DNA of 64,000 nt from Bordetella petrii (GCF_017356245.1 NZ_JAFMZZ010000001.1:1054249-1118248), one strand, 5' to 3'. Positions 48,850-57,040 are shown, numbered from the stretch's first letter. Program-made: numbers and translations. Notes: generated by a model from the letters alone, not told the origin.

Positions 48850-48869
48850 GATGATAATTATTTTTGTTG
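48850..48869 (-). promoter_or_regulatory. Fur-box-like operator upstream of the TonB receptor
   Basis: The sequence GATGATAATTATTTTTG on the plus strand matches the repeated NATWAT pattern of Fur sites (consensus GATAATGATAATCATTATC) in a region otherwise GC-rich. It lies about 25 bp upstream of the receptor start codon, where Fur-Fe would block transcription when iron is sufficient. Confidence 0.65.
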
Positions 48870-48913
48870 AATAGTACCTCGTTTGGCCTCATGCGCGGTA
48901 GTGCCCGGATGTC

Positions 48914-48937
48914 GGCGGCAGGCTGCCGCCTGCCGCC
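48914..48937 (-). terminator. Hairpin after the haloacid dehalogenase gene
   Basis: GGCGGCAGGC (48914-48923) pairs perfectly with GCCTGCCGCC (48928-48937) around a TGCC loop, 9 bp past the stop of the minus-strand dehalogenase. There is no T run, so it is a terminator-like or transcript-stabilising structure. Confidence 0.55.
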
Positions 48938-48945
48938 TAGTGGTC

Positions 48946-49644
48946 CTATGAGGCCGGCGAGCCCTGGCTGGCCGCGCCGATCAACGCGGGCAATTCGTCC
49001 AGCCCGCCGGCGACGGCATGGGGCGTGGCGCCCAGTTCGTCGAAGGCGCCGCCGCGGCGGTTCACCCAGCAGACCCTGAAGCCGAAGTGGCGTGCACCGG
49101 CCGCATCCCAGGCATTCGACGACACAAAAAGAATCTGCGGCGGCGCCAGCCCCAGCGCCTGGCAGGCCAGCGTATAGACCCGCGGATCGGGCTTGAACAC
49201 GCCGACCCGCTCGACGCTGAGCAGATGGGCAAAATGCTTCTGCAGGCCGGAGTGCCTGACGACGCTGTCGATCGAGAAAACCGATCCGTTCGACAGGATG
49301 GCCAGCGGCAGCCCCATGTCATTGAGCTGCTGTAGTGCCGCGGGGACTTCGGGATACGGCGACAGGTTCAGGTAGGCATTGCACAGCGCGGCGCGGGTAG
49401 GCTCGTCGAGGCCGAGCTTCAGGTGCCGGCAGGTGTAGACCAGCGCATCATGGGTGGCCTGCTCGAACGGCACATATTGCCCCATCAGGCTGCGCAGCCA
49501 GGTGTATTCGAGCTGCTTCTGCCGCCACAGTTCGCTGATCTGCATGCCTTGCCCGGGGTACGAGGCATTGCATTGCTGCACTACCGAATGAACGTCGTAC
49601 AGCGTTCCGTACAGATCAAAGACGACGGCCTGCGTATGGGTCAT
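48946..49644 (-). CDS. (S)-2-haloacid dehalogenase (type II, HAD superfamily)
   Basis: A 232-aa hydrolase that converts L-2-haloacids to D-2-hydroxyacids. All catalytic residues known from L-DEX YL are present at the same numbers: Asp10 nucleophile and Thr14 (FDLYGTLYD), Arg41, Ser118 and Asn119 (LSNGS), Lys151, Tyr157, Ser175, Asn177, Trp179 and Asp180 (SSNAWD). This supports true haloacid dehalogenase activity and not just HAD-fold membership. AGGAACGCGCC precedes the ATG. An SDR gene lies downstream of no shared operon; the nearest upstream gene on this strand is the SDR at 49668. Confidence 0.95.
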   Translation of the reverse strand: MTHTQAVVFDLYGTLYDVHSVVQQCNASYPGQGMQISELWRQKQLEYTWLRSLMGQYVPFEQATHDALVYTCRHLKLGLDEPTRAALCNAYLNLSPYPEVPAALQQLNDMGLPLAILSNGSVFSIDSVVRHSGLQKHFAHLLSVERVGVFKPDPRVYTLACQALGLAPPQILFVSSNAWDAAGARHFGFRVCWVNRRGGAFDELGATPHAVAGGLDELPALIGAASQGSPAS

Positions 49645-49667
49645 GGCGCGTTCCTTTTTTTGAAGTG

Positions 49668-50474
49668 TCAGAGCGCGGAGTGATCTTTTACCGCCTCGGC
49701 GAGCCTGGGCTTCAGCGCCAGGAACCGCTCGTCCAGCGATGCGGGATCCGAGCGGTTCTGGGCGATCATGGCGGCCCGGACGTCTCCGCCCCGGATCACT
49801 TGCAGGGCGTCGGCCTCGATGCCTTCGACAATGGCCTGGGCGACGGCGGAGGCCGGCTCGCGGACAAAGCCCAGGTCGGGGCCGGCCTTGGAAGACGCCA
49901 TCATCGGCGTGTCGGTCGCGCCGGGGTATGCCGTCAGGACGTGGACGCCCTCGCCCTTCAGTTCGCGGCGCAGCGCTTCGCCGAAGTGTGAAATTCCCGC
50001 CTTGACGGCGGCATAGGCGGTGTAGAAGGGAACGCCCACCAAGGCAATTCCCGAGGACACATTGACGATCATGCCGTTGCCCGAGGCGCGCAGGTGCGGC
50101 AGGGCGGCGCGTGCCAGCAGCATGGGCGCCAGCAGATTGACGCTGACCATCGTGGCGATGTCGTCGTCGGGGATATCTTCAATGCGCCCCGCGCGCACGC
50201 CGCCCGCGCTGTTGACCAGGATATCCAGGCCACCCATGGCCTGGCAGGCTGCCTGCAGGGCCCGCTGCCGGCCCTCGGCGGTGGCTACGTCGGCGTCTGT
50301 TCCATCGGCCTGCGCGCCGTCCGCACGCAACTGTTCGACGGCCTGCCGCACGACTGCTTCGCGCCGCCCCACGACGAAAACTGTGGCGCCCTTGTGCGCC
50401 AGTTCCATGGCCGTGGCCAGCCCGATGCCGCTGGATCCGCCGGTTATCAGGACTTTCTTTCCCTGTATGTTCAT
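49668..50474 (-). CDS. Short-chain dehydrogenase/reductase
   Basis: A 268-aa SDR. It has TGGSSGIG at 11-18, NSAGG at 88-92 in place of the usual NNAG, and the catalytic Ser140, Tyr154 and Lys158 (YTAYAAVK). The C-terminus resembles general ketone/alcohol dehydrogenases with no defined substrate. AAAGGCACGCGAAC precedes the ATG at 50474; the very long open frame upstream is an overlap artefact. The haloacid dehalogenase follows 23 bp downstream, so the pair may be co-transcribed. Confidence 0.9.
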   Translation of the reverse strand: MNIQGKKVLITGGSSGIGLATAMELAHKGATVFVVGRREAVVRQAVEQLRADGAQADGTDADVATAEGRQRALQAACQAMGGLDILVNSAGGVRAGRIEDIPDDDIATMVSVNLLAPMLLARAALPHLRASGNGMIVNVSSGIALVGVPFYTAYAAVKAGISHFGEALRRELKGEGVHVLTAYPGATDTPMMASSKAGPDLGFVREPASAVAQAIVEGIEADALQVIRGGDVRAAMIAQNRSDPASLDERFLALKPRLAEAVKDHSAL

Positions 50475-50626
50475 GTTCGCGTGCCTTTGAGGAATGCATG
50501 GATGGGCGGCAGCCGTGCTGCTTGCGAACAGTTTTAAATCATTTGATCTAAAACGGTCAAATCCCCTGCGGCCGTTGCGCGCCTGGATATGGCCGGCCAA
50601 TGCGCCGGCGCCGGCAGCCCGCCGGT

Positions 50627-51505
50627 TCAGCGCCGCCCGCGGCGCGCCCGGGCCGAGCGCGATTCGCGCCAGGCGATGTACACGCCGCTGCCCACGATGA
50701 GCGCCGCGCCGGCGCAGTCGTACAGGTCGGGCGCGTCGTGCCACACCAGCCAGCCCAGCAGCGAGGCCCACAGCAGCGCGCCGTAGTCGAACGGCGCCAC
50801 CACCGACGCCGGGCCGATGCGAAAGCCCTGGGTGATGAAGGTCAGCCCCAGGGTGCTGAACAATGCGATGCCGGCGAAGTGAGGCAGATGCGGCCATTGC
50901 AGCGGCGTCCAGAAGGCCGGCACGGCCACGGCGCTGCAGACGAGCTGGCCGGCCACGATATAGAACGTGGTGGTAAGCATGCTTTCGGCCCGCCCGATGG
51001 CGCGCGCGGTGAGCATCATGACGGCATACAGCACCGCCGTGACCAGTGGGTAAAGCGCGGCCGGCTGGAAGCTGGCCGCGCCCGGGCGCACAATGACCAG
51101 CACCCCGGCGAAGCCGGCGGCCACCGCCAGCCAGCGGGCGCCGTCCACGCGCTCTTTGAGCGCCAGTACCGACAGCGCGGTGACGAACAGCGGCGCGGCG
51201 AACACGATGGCGATGCCTTCGGCCAGCGGCAGGGACTGCAGGCCCAGGTAGAAAAAGCAGGCCGAGATGATGTTGAGGGCGCCGCGCAGCAGGTGCAGAC
51301 CCAGGTGGCGCGTGCGCAGCGCCGGGCGGCCGCCCACCGCGGCAGCCAGGGCCAGCACGAAAGGCAGGGCGATGGCGGCGCGCAGGAACAGGATCTGTAT
51401 CGGGCTGTAGTGCTGGCCCACCCATTTGGCCAGCGCGTCGCTGATGGTAAGGAACAGCACGCCGACTGACACGCAGGCGATGCCGGCGAGCGGACGATCG
51501 GTCAT
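50627..51505 (-). CDS. EamA/DMT-family transporter
   Basis: A 292-aa drug/metabolite transporter with about ten helices in two EamA repeats (first: GIACVSVGVLFLTISDALAKWVG...LALKERVDGARWLAVAAGFAGVLVIV; second: LYPLVTAVLYAVMMLTARAIG...YDCAGAALIVGSGVYIAWRES). Substrate is unknown. The ATG at 51505 begins MTDRPLAGIACVSVG. It lies 62 bp downstream of the anti-sigma gene on the same strand, with no terminator evident. Confidence 0.92.
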   Translation of the reverse strand: MTDRPLAGIACVSVGVLFLTISDALAKWVGQHYSPIQILFLRAAIALPFVLALAAAVGGRPALRTRHLGLHLLRGALNIISACFFYLGLQSLPLAEGIAIVFAAPLFVTALSVLALKERVDGARWLAVAAGFAGVLVIVRPGAASFQPAALYPLVTAVLYAVMMLTARAIGRAESMLTTTFYIVAGQLVCSAVAVPAFWTPLQWPHLPHFAGIALFSTLGLTFITQGFRIGPASVVAPFDYGALLWASLLGWLVWHDAPDLYDCAGAALIVGSGVYIAWRESRSARARRGRR

Positions 51506-51567
51506 GGCACATCCGGGGTACGGCAGAGGAATGCCAATGATAGGGCAAGTGCGGCGGCCCACCGCGC

Positions 51568-52317
51568 CTAGCTGGGCGCCTGGGCGGGCACGGGCAGCGG
51601 CGCGTCGGCGATGCCGTCGCCCGCGCCGACCAGCGCGTAGTTGTACCCCTGTCCCGACCAATAGCGGGCCAGCAGCCTGCCGTCGCGCCGGCTGCCTTGC
51701 GCCAGCATCTGCTTGCCCGGCCCGGGCGGACGGATATAGAAACTGGCGCGTTGCCCGGCGTTTTCGTAGATGACGATCGCCGCCGGGCCCTGGTCGGTGG
51801 CCAGCAGGCGGGCTGCCACCGGCTTGAAGCCGCTGGCGCTGAGGTCGGGCAGGCGCTGGGCGTGCGCGAAGTAATCGTCCAGCCAGTTTTGCAGATTGCC
51901 CGCATCGGCGCGCACGTCCGGCTGCGGCGCGTGGTCGGAGGCAAACAGGCGATACGCCTGCACCGCGTCCTGCATGGGCAGCACCCGGTACGCCAGGGCG
52001 CTGTCGCGCGCGCCCCAGCCCGCGACGCCGCCCACGGCCAGCGCCACGGCCAGGCTGCCCGCCATTGCCAGCCGGCGCCGCGCGCGCGCGCGCAGCCGCG
52101 CGCGGACCGCGGCCGGGTCCAGGGCGGGGTTGGGCGGCAGGCTGTCCTGGCCGGCGGCCTGGCGCAGCTGCTGCGCGTCGCGCTGCCACGCGGCGAGTTC
52201 CTGGGCCTGCTCGGGGTGCGCCTGCAGGTAGGCCTCCATGGCCTGCCGCTGCGCGGCATCGAGCTGTCCGTCTACAAAGGCGTTGCGCGCCAGGTCGTCG
52301 ATGGGGCGTTGGTTCAT
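51568..52317 (-). CDS. Anti-sigma factor (membrane-anchored)
   Basis: A 249-aa protein with an N-terminal cytoplasmic domain (FVDGQLDAAQRQAMEAYLQAHPEQAQELAAWQRD) like other anti-ECF-sigma proteins, one membrane segment (LAMAGSLAVALAVGGVAGWG, about residues 84-103), and a periplasmic domain with no recognised motif. A zinc-binding HxxxCxxC motif is absent. It overlaps the sigma gene by ATGA. It likely holds the sigma factor inactive until an envelope signal arrives. Confidence 0.9.
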   Translation of the reverse strand: MNQRPIDDLARNAFVDGQLDAAQRQAMEAYLQAHPEQAQELAAWQRDAQQLRQAAGQDSLPPNPALDPAAVRARLRARARRRLAMAGSLAVALAVGGVAGWGARDSALAYRVLPMQDAVQAYRLFASDHAPQPDVRADAGNLQNWLDDYFAHAQRLPDLSASGFKPVAARLLATDQGPAAIVIYENAGQRASFYIRPPGPGKQMLAQGSRRDGRLLARYWSGQGYNYALVGAGDGIADAPLPVPAQAPS

Positions 52318-52886
52318 TTCAGTATCCTCAAGTGCGCCGCGCCGGCCTGCCCTTCGTTCAGGTCGCGCAATGCGCGCCGCGCGCGCGACAGGCGCGACAT
52401 CACCGTGCCTGGCGGAATATCGAACAGGTCCGCTACCGCCTTGTAGCTGAGGCCTTCCACACTGACCAGCCACAGCAGGGTGCGCTGGGCCTCGGGCAGG
52501 CGTTCGAAGGTATCCAGCGAAGAGCGGGCCATCGCCTGGCGCTCGGCCGAGGGCGCCGCGGAATCGGCGCCGGCGAACCATTCGAGCAGCCGCGCGTAGC
52601 GGCGTGCACGGCGCTGCGAATCGAGAAACTGGCGGTACAGGATCGTGAACAGCCAGGCCCGCACGCTGCCCTGCGGGCGGCGGCTGTGCCAGCGCGTCAG
52701 GGCCCGTTCGAGGGTGGCCTGGACCAGGTCGTCGGCGGCGGCCGGGTCGCGCGTGAGCCGCAGGGCGAACCGGCGCAGCCGCGGCAAGAGCAGGCGCAGC
52801 ACGGCATCAGACAGCTCTTCTGCCTGGATGGCATCGTCCTCGCTGGATACGGGCCCCGGCGGGGGCGAGCGTACCGGTCGAATCAT
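52314..52886 (-). CDS. ECF RNA polymerase sigma factor
   Basis: A 190-aa extracytoplasmic-function sigma factor. Region 2 is seen in LRRFALRLTRDPAAADDLVQATLERALTRW...VRAWLFTILYRQFLDSQRR, and region 4 in LPEAQRTLLWLVSVEGLSYKAVADLFDIPPGTVMSRLSRARRAL. The ATG at 52886 has CAGGAACTCAC upstream; a 17-residue longer frame is unlikely. It diverges from the catalase-family gene and shares an almost symmetrical promoter region, which suggests that it controls both directions. Confidence 0.95.
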   Translation of the reverse strand: MIRPVRSPPPGPVSSEDDAIQAEELSDAVLRLLLPRLRRFALRLTRDPAAADDLVQATLERALTRWHSRRPQGSVRAWLFTILYRQFLDSQRRARRYARLLEWFAGADSAAPSAERQAMARSSLDTFERLPEAQRTLLWLVSVEGLSYKAVADLFDIPPGTVMSRLSRARRALRDLNEGQAGAAHLRILK

Positions 52887-52945
52887 GTGAGTTCCTGTGC
52901 AGACCCGCGCCCATGGCGCCACAAGCTTACAGGCCAATATGGTAG

Positions 52946-52970
52946 GACGCCGGCCGGGCCGGTTTATTCC
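52946..52970 (-). promoter_or_regulatory. ECF-type promoter for the sigma/anti-sigma operon
   Basis: On the minus strand a -35-like GGAATAA (52970-52964) is followed after 14 nt by CGTC (52949-52946) and CTACC. The same motif and spacing recurs on the other strand at 52976-53000. Transcription would begin about 50 nt upstream of the sigma-factor ATG. This is consistent with autoregulation. Confidence 0.7.
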
Positions 52971-52975
52971 CTGGG

Positions 52976-53000
52976 GGAATAATTTTCGGGGCCCATCGTC
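52976..53000 (+). promoter_or_regulatory. ECF-type promoter for the catalase/cytochrome b561 operon
   Basis: GGAATAA (52976-52982), 14 nt, then CGTC (52997-53000) and TTACCC. Together with the opposite copy the -35 elements form the palindrome TTATTCCCTGGGGGAATAA (52964-52982). Transcription would start near 53007, about 30 nt before the catalase ATG. Confidence 0.7.
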
Positions 53001-53035
53001 TTACCCGGGTATTCCTCGCAAAGCCAAGGAGCCTT

Positions 53036-54139
53036 ATGCCGCAATCTCCTCAACGCGAAGCCCGGCCGCTCGATGCCCGGCAAATCTGCCTGCGCCTGGG
53101 CGCGATCGGCGCCATTGTGCTGGGCTCGGGCGCCGCCTTCGCCTACGTGGGCGGCTGGCTGGACCCGCAGCGCCTGACGCCGGACCGGGTGGTCGATGTG
53201 CTGGAAGCGAACAGCGGCGTTCACGCCGGCTACCGCCGCAATCATGCCAAGGGGGTCTGTGTGGCGGGCCATTTCGAAAGCAGCGGCGCGGCGCAGGCCC
53301 TGTCGACGGCGGCGCTGTTCGCGCCGGGCAATACGCCGGTGGTGGGGCGGCTGGCCGTGCCGGGCGGCAACCCTTATGCGTCGGATTCCAGCGTGCCCAT
53401 ACGCAGTTTCGCCTTGCGCTTTACGTCGCCCAACGGCGAACAATGGCGCACCGGCATGAACAGCATGCCGGTGTTCGTGGTGGCCACACCGCAGGCGTTC
53501 TATGAGCAGCAGCTCGCGGCCCGGCGCGAGCCCGCCACCGGCAAGCCCGATCCGCAACGCATGCAGGCCTTTTTCGCGGCGCACCCCGAAACCGCGGCAT
53601 TCCGCGCCTGGGCCAAGACGGCCAGGCCGTCGGCCAGCTACGCCACCGAAAGCTACTACGCCCTGCACGCGTTTTACTTTATTGATGCCCAGGGCAGGCG
53701 GCAGCCGGTGCGCTGGCGCCTGGCGCCGCTGGATGCCTCGCCCGCGCCCGCCGCGGCGCCCGCGCACGATGCCGATTACCTGCAGGCCGACCTGCAGCGG
53801 CGCCTGGCGCAAGGCCCCCTGCGCTGGCGCTTGCTGGTCACGCTGGGCGCGCCGGGCGATCCCACCAATGACGCGACCCGGCAGTGGCCGGCCGACCGGC
53901 CCACGGTCGAGGCGGGTGTCGTGGTGATTACGCGCAGCGCCTCGCAAAACGAGGGCCCCTGCCGCGACGTGAACTACGACCCGACCGTGCTGCCGCGCGG
54001 TATGGCCATTTCCGATGATCCGCTGCTGCCGGCCCGTTCGGCCGCCTATGCCGCGTCGTACGAGCGCCGCACCAGCGAAGGGCCGCCCCGGGATGCCACG
54101 GCACCATCCCAGCCCAATCACCCGGAGCACGCGCAATGA
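53036..54139 (+). CDS. Membrane-anchored catalase-family peroxidase (SrpA-like)
   Basis: A 367-aa mini-catalase. An N-terminal hydrophobic segment (about 18-38, ICLRLGAIGAIVLGSGAAFAYVGG) anchors or exports it. The distal histidine is His70 in NHAKGVCVAGHF, and the proximal heme tyrosine is probably Tyr338 in the RSAAYAASYERR motif (R-x3-Y). It is much shorter than true catalases (about 480 aa), as are SrpA-type peroxidases. GCCAAGGAGCCTT precedes the ATG. It overlaps the cytochrome b561 gene by ATGA. Confidence 0.93.
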   Translation: MPQSPQREARPLDARQICLRLGAIGAIVLGSGAAFAYVGGWLDPQRLTPDRVVDVLEANSGVHAGYRRNHAKGVCVAGHFESSGAAQALSTAALFAPGNTPVVGRLAVPGGNPYASDSSVPIRSFALRFTSPNGEQWRTGMNSMPVFVVATPQAFYEQQLAARREPATGKPDPQRMQAFFAAHPETAAFRAWAKTARPSASYATESYYALHAFYFIDAQGRRQPVRWRLAPLDASPAPAAAPAHDADYLQADLQRRLAQGPLRWRLLVTLGAPGDPTNDATRQWPADRPTVEAGVVVITRSASQNEGPCRDVNYDPTVLPRGMAISDDPLLPARSAAYAASYERRTSEGPPRDATAPSQPNHPEHAQ

Positions 54140-54681
54140 ACCCATCTACCCAACGACCCTCGGCGGGATTCAGCTTGCCCGCGCGTCTGCTGCACTGGCT
54201 GATGGCGATCGGCATGATCGCGATGCTGTTCATCGGCGTCGGCATGGTGGCCTCGGTGTCCGAGCGGCACCAATGGTTGATACAGATCCACAAGCCCCTG
54301 GGCCTGGCGCTGCTGGCGCTGGCGTGCGTGCGCCTGGCCAGGCGGCTGTACGGGGGCGCGCCGGCGCTGCCGGCCGGCATGCCGGCCTGGCAGCGCCTTG
54401 CCGCGCACGCTTCGCACGTGCTGCTGTACGCGCTGATGTTCGCCATGCCGCTGATCGGGTGGGCCATGGTGTCGGCCGGCGGCTACCCGGTGATGGCGGG
54501 CAGCTGGCAGTTGCCGCCCATCGCGCCTGTCGATGCGGCGCTATTCGCGTGGTTGCGGGGCGCGCACCGGTACCTGGCTTTCTTGCTGTTCGCCACGGTG
54601 CTGCTGCACCTGGCCGCCGCGCTGTTCCATGGCTGGATACGGCGTGATGGCGTGCTGCAGGCGATGACGCGCGGCCGTTGA
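54136..54681 (+). CDS. Cytochrome b561-type membrane protein
   Basis: A 181-aa bacterial b561 with four helices. Candidate heme histidines occur in LLHWLMAIGM (helix 1), HKPLGLALLALA (helix 2), HASHVLLYALMFAMPLIGW (helix 3) and LLHLAAALFHGWI (helix 4). It probably passes quinol electrons to the periplasmic peroxidase encoded just upstream, with which its start codon overlaps. Similar gene pairs occur with other ECF sigma factors. Confidence 0.93.
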   Translation: MNPSTQRPSAGFSLPARLLHWLMAIGMIAMLFIGVGMVASVSERHQWLIQIHKPLGLALLALACVRLARRLYGGAPALPAGMPAWQRLAAHASHVLLYALMFAMPLIGWAMVSAGGYPVMAGSWQLPPIAPVDAALFAWLRGAHRYLAFLLFATVLLHLAAALFHGWIRRDGVLQAMTRGR

Positions 54682-54712
54682 GCAGCGGCGCGCAATGGCG
54701 CCGGCCCGGGGC

Positions 54713-54728
54713 GCGGCATTGGTGCCGC
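54713..54728 (+). terminator. Small hairpin after the cytochrome b561 gene
   Basis: GCGGCA and TGCCGC flank a TTGG loop, about 30 bp after the stop. No T run follows, so it is only a weak candidate for a 3' end. Confidence 0.35.
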
Positions 54729-54823
54729 AAAGGCAACATCGTGGTCCCCTGCGCGGATCTACCGCCGCCCCGGCAAGCTGCCTACGATAAGCCCGTGCCA
54801 TCCACCACGCGAAGGAGAAGCTC

Positions 54824-55261
54824 ATGTTGAAATTCATTCGGACCGGGCTGCCGCTGATCGCCGCCGGCTCGCTGTTCGGCCAGCTGGCGCTGGCCGCGCC
54901 GGCAGGCCATGCCATGCATTCCACCGCCGCGCCCGAGCCCATCGTGACGCCGCTGATGACCAAAGACCTGCCGGACATTCCCGGCAAGGACGCGCTGATG
55001 ATCACGGTCGAGTATCCGCCGGGCGGCGCCGACCCCGTGCATCGCCATGACGCGCACGGCTTCATCTATGTGCTCGAGGGCAGCATCGTCATGCAGGTCA
55101 AGGGCGGCAAAGAGGTGACGCTGACGCCCGGCCAGACCTTCTATGAAGGCCCCGACGATGTCCATACGGTGGGGCGCAATGCCAGCCAGACCCGGCCCGC
55201 CAGGTTCCTGGTGGTGCTGATCAAGCAGAAGGGCGCGCCCGCACTGTTGCCAGTAGAATGA
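54824..55261 (+). CDS. Secreted cupin-domain protein
   Basis: A 145-aa protein with a signal peptide (cleavage near ALAAPAG, residue 25) and one cupin barrel. The metal-site motif 1 reads DPVHRHDAHGFIYVLEGS, with histidines and a glutamate position, and motif 2 is PGQTFYEGPDDVHTVGRN with the last histidine. GCGAAGGAGAAGCTC is an excellent ribosome-binding site. Function is unknown; it lies between the peroxidase operon and a LysR regulator. Confidence 0.9.
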   Translation: MLKFIRTGLPLIAAGSLFGQLALAAPAGHAMHSTAAPEPIVTPLMTKDLPDIPGKDALMITVEYPPGGADPVHRHDAHGFIYVLEGSIVMQVKGGKEVTLTPGQTFYEGPDDVHTVGRNASQTRPARFLVVLIKQKGAPALLPVE

Positions 55262-55336
55262 ATTCCCGCCCCGGGGCCGGGCCGCCCGGCCGCGGCGGCA
55301 ACGGGTCAGCCGATTGGCCGATAACGTCTGAAGGCT

Positions 55337-56377
55337 ATGGACAAGAAAGCATCCCCCGCCGACGCGATTGCGGCCCCTGCTTCCGAGGCCCCTGCCGCGC
55401 CGGTCACGCCATGCGCCGGCCCCGATTCGCTGGCCTACAGTTTCGCCACCAGCTATGCCGGCGTGGTGGCCTTTATCGCGGTGGCCGCGGAAGGCAATTT
55501 CGCCAAGGCCGGCGACCGCCTGGGCATCGGCCGTTCGGCAGTCAGCCGCAGCGTGCAGAAGCTGGAACACCAGCTGGGCACCCGGCTGTTCGTGCGCACC
55601 ACCCGCAATACCTCGCTGACCCGCGAAGGCGAACTGTTCTACGAAAACTGCCATCCGGGCGTCGAGCGCATCGTGCAGGCGCTGGACGACATGCGCGAAC
55701 TGCGCGAAGGACCGCCTTCGGGGCAATTGCGCGTGTGCGCCACGGCAGGGTTCGGCCGCAAGATCGTCGCGCCCTTGCTGGGCGGCTTCCTGGCGGCTTA
55801 TCCGGAAATCTCGGTCGAGCTGCTGCTGGACGACGGCCCCATCGATTTCACGACAGACCGCATCGACGTATCGTTTCGCAATGGCCGCATGGAAGACAGC
55901 CAGGTGATCGCCAAACAGCTGATCCCGATGCAGATGCTGTTGTGCGCCTCGCCCGCCTATGCCGCCGCGCACGGCTTGCCGGCCGGCATCGAAGACCTGG
56001 CCAGCCATCGCTGCGTGAATTTTCGCCTGGCCTCGGGGCGCATGTGCGAATGGGAATTCAAGGTGGCCGGCCACATGCGCAAGTTCGCGCCGCAGGCCAT
56101 GCTGGCGTTCAACGATGCCGACCTGGTGCTGCAGGCCGTGCTCGACGGCCGGGGGGTGGCCCAGCTGGCCGGCTACCAGATCAGCGAACACCTGCGCGCG
56201 GGCACTCTGGTGGCCTGCCTGCCGCAGTACGCACCGGATGACCGCGGCCACTACATCTGCTACCTGAGCCGCCAGCACCTGCCGGGGCGCATACGCGTGT
56301 TCATCGACTACATGACCGCGCAGATCCGCGCGCTGGACCTGCAGACGCTGGAAGCCTTCCTGCTCAAGCCGCGCTAG
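55337..56377 (+). CDS. LysR-family transcriptional regulator
   Basis: A 346-aa regulator. After an Ala/Pro-rich leader of about 40 residues, the helix-turn-helix is FIAVAAEGNFAKAGDRLGIGRSAVSRSVQKLEHQLGTRLFVRTTR. The effector-binding domain follows from about residue 130 (GQLRVCATAGFGRKIVAPLLGGFLAAYPEISVEL). The leader is longer than usual, so a start at a later codon is possible, though no ATG intervenes before the HTH. It converges on ohr with 12 bp between stops. Confidence 0.93.
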   Translation: MDKKASPADAIAAPASEAPAAPVTPCAGPDSLAYSFATSYAGVVAFIAVAAEGNFAKAGDRLGIGRSAVSRSVQKLEHQLGTRLFVRTTRNTSLTREGELFYENCHPGVERIVQALDDMRELREGPPSGQLRVCATAGFGRKIVAPLLGGFLAAYPEISVELLLDDGPIDFTTDRIDVSFRNGRMEDSQVIAKQLIPMQMLLCASPAYAAAHGLPAGIEDLASHRCVNFRLASGRMCEWEFKVAGHMRKFAPQAMLAFNDADLVLQAVLDGRGVAQLAGYQISEHLRAGTLVACLPQYAPDDRGHYICYLSRQHLPGRIRVFIDYMTAQIRALDLQTLEAFLLKPR

Positions 56378-56389
56378 CCGGCGCCGGCC

Positions 56390-56884
56390 TTATTGCGTCA
56401 GGGCGACCACGCTGTGCATGCCCTGCCGCGCCATCTTCGAATATGGGCACAGGCGCTCGGTGTTGCGCACCAGCTCTTCGGCCACGGCCCGGTCTATGCC
56501 CGGCAGGTGGATGTTGACGTGCGCCGTCAGCGCGTACAGGCCGTCGACGGGATCGCGGCCAAAGGTGACGGACACCTTGACTTCGGCGTCGGGGACGTCC
56601 AGGCCGGCCTTGGCGGCCAGCAGGCTGAGCGCCCCATGAAAGCACGCGGCGTAGCCGGCCGCGAGCAGCTGTTCGGGGTTGGTGCCCCCGGCAGGGCCGC
56701 CAAGCTCGGTGGGCAGCCGCAGATTCACCTGCAGTTCGCCGTCGTCGGAACGCGCGATGCCTGACGCCCGCCCGTGGCGGGCCTCGCCGCCCTGCACAGT
56801 GACGGTGGTGGAGTACAGCGCCTGGAAGTCTTCGCCCCGGTATTTGTCCAGCAGGCTCAGTGAAGGAGGTTGCAGTTTGCTCAT
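56390..56884 (-). CDS. ohr: Organic hydroperoxide resistance protein (OsmC/Ohr family)
   Basis: A 164-aa peroxidase that reduces organic hydroperoxides. The two catalytic cysteines are in GYAACFHGAL and ERLCPYSKMARQG, and NPEQLLAAGYAACF is the Ohr signature. CAAGGACATTTC selects the ATG at 56884. The N-terminus (MSKLQPPSLSLLDKYRGEDF) is about 20 residues longer than typical Ohr. The usual OhrR regulator gene is not adjacent. It adds to the oxidative-stress genes nearby. Confidence 0.92.
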   Translation of the reverse strand: MSKLQPPSLSLLDKYRGEDFQALYSTTVTVQGGEARHGRASGIARSDDGELQVNLRLPTELGGPAGGTNPEQLLAAGYAACFHGALSLLAAKAGLDVPDAEVKVSVTFGRDPVDGLYALTAHVNIHLPGIDRAVAEELVRNTERLCPYSKMARQGMHSVVALTQ

Positions 56885-57040
56885 GAAATGTCCTTGACGC
56901 AGCGCCCGAACACGGGTGGGCACGGGCGTATGGTAGGTCGTGAGCAAACCGGGCGGTAGGCCCGATCAGGGGATCATGGTGTTGCCGTGCCGGCACCAAT
57001 CGCCAACCGAGTGTTGACCTGGCGGCAACGGTGGGCAATG

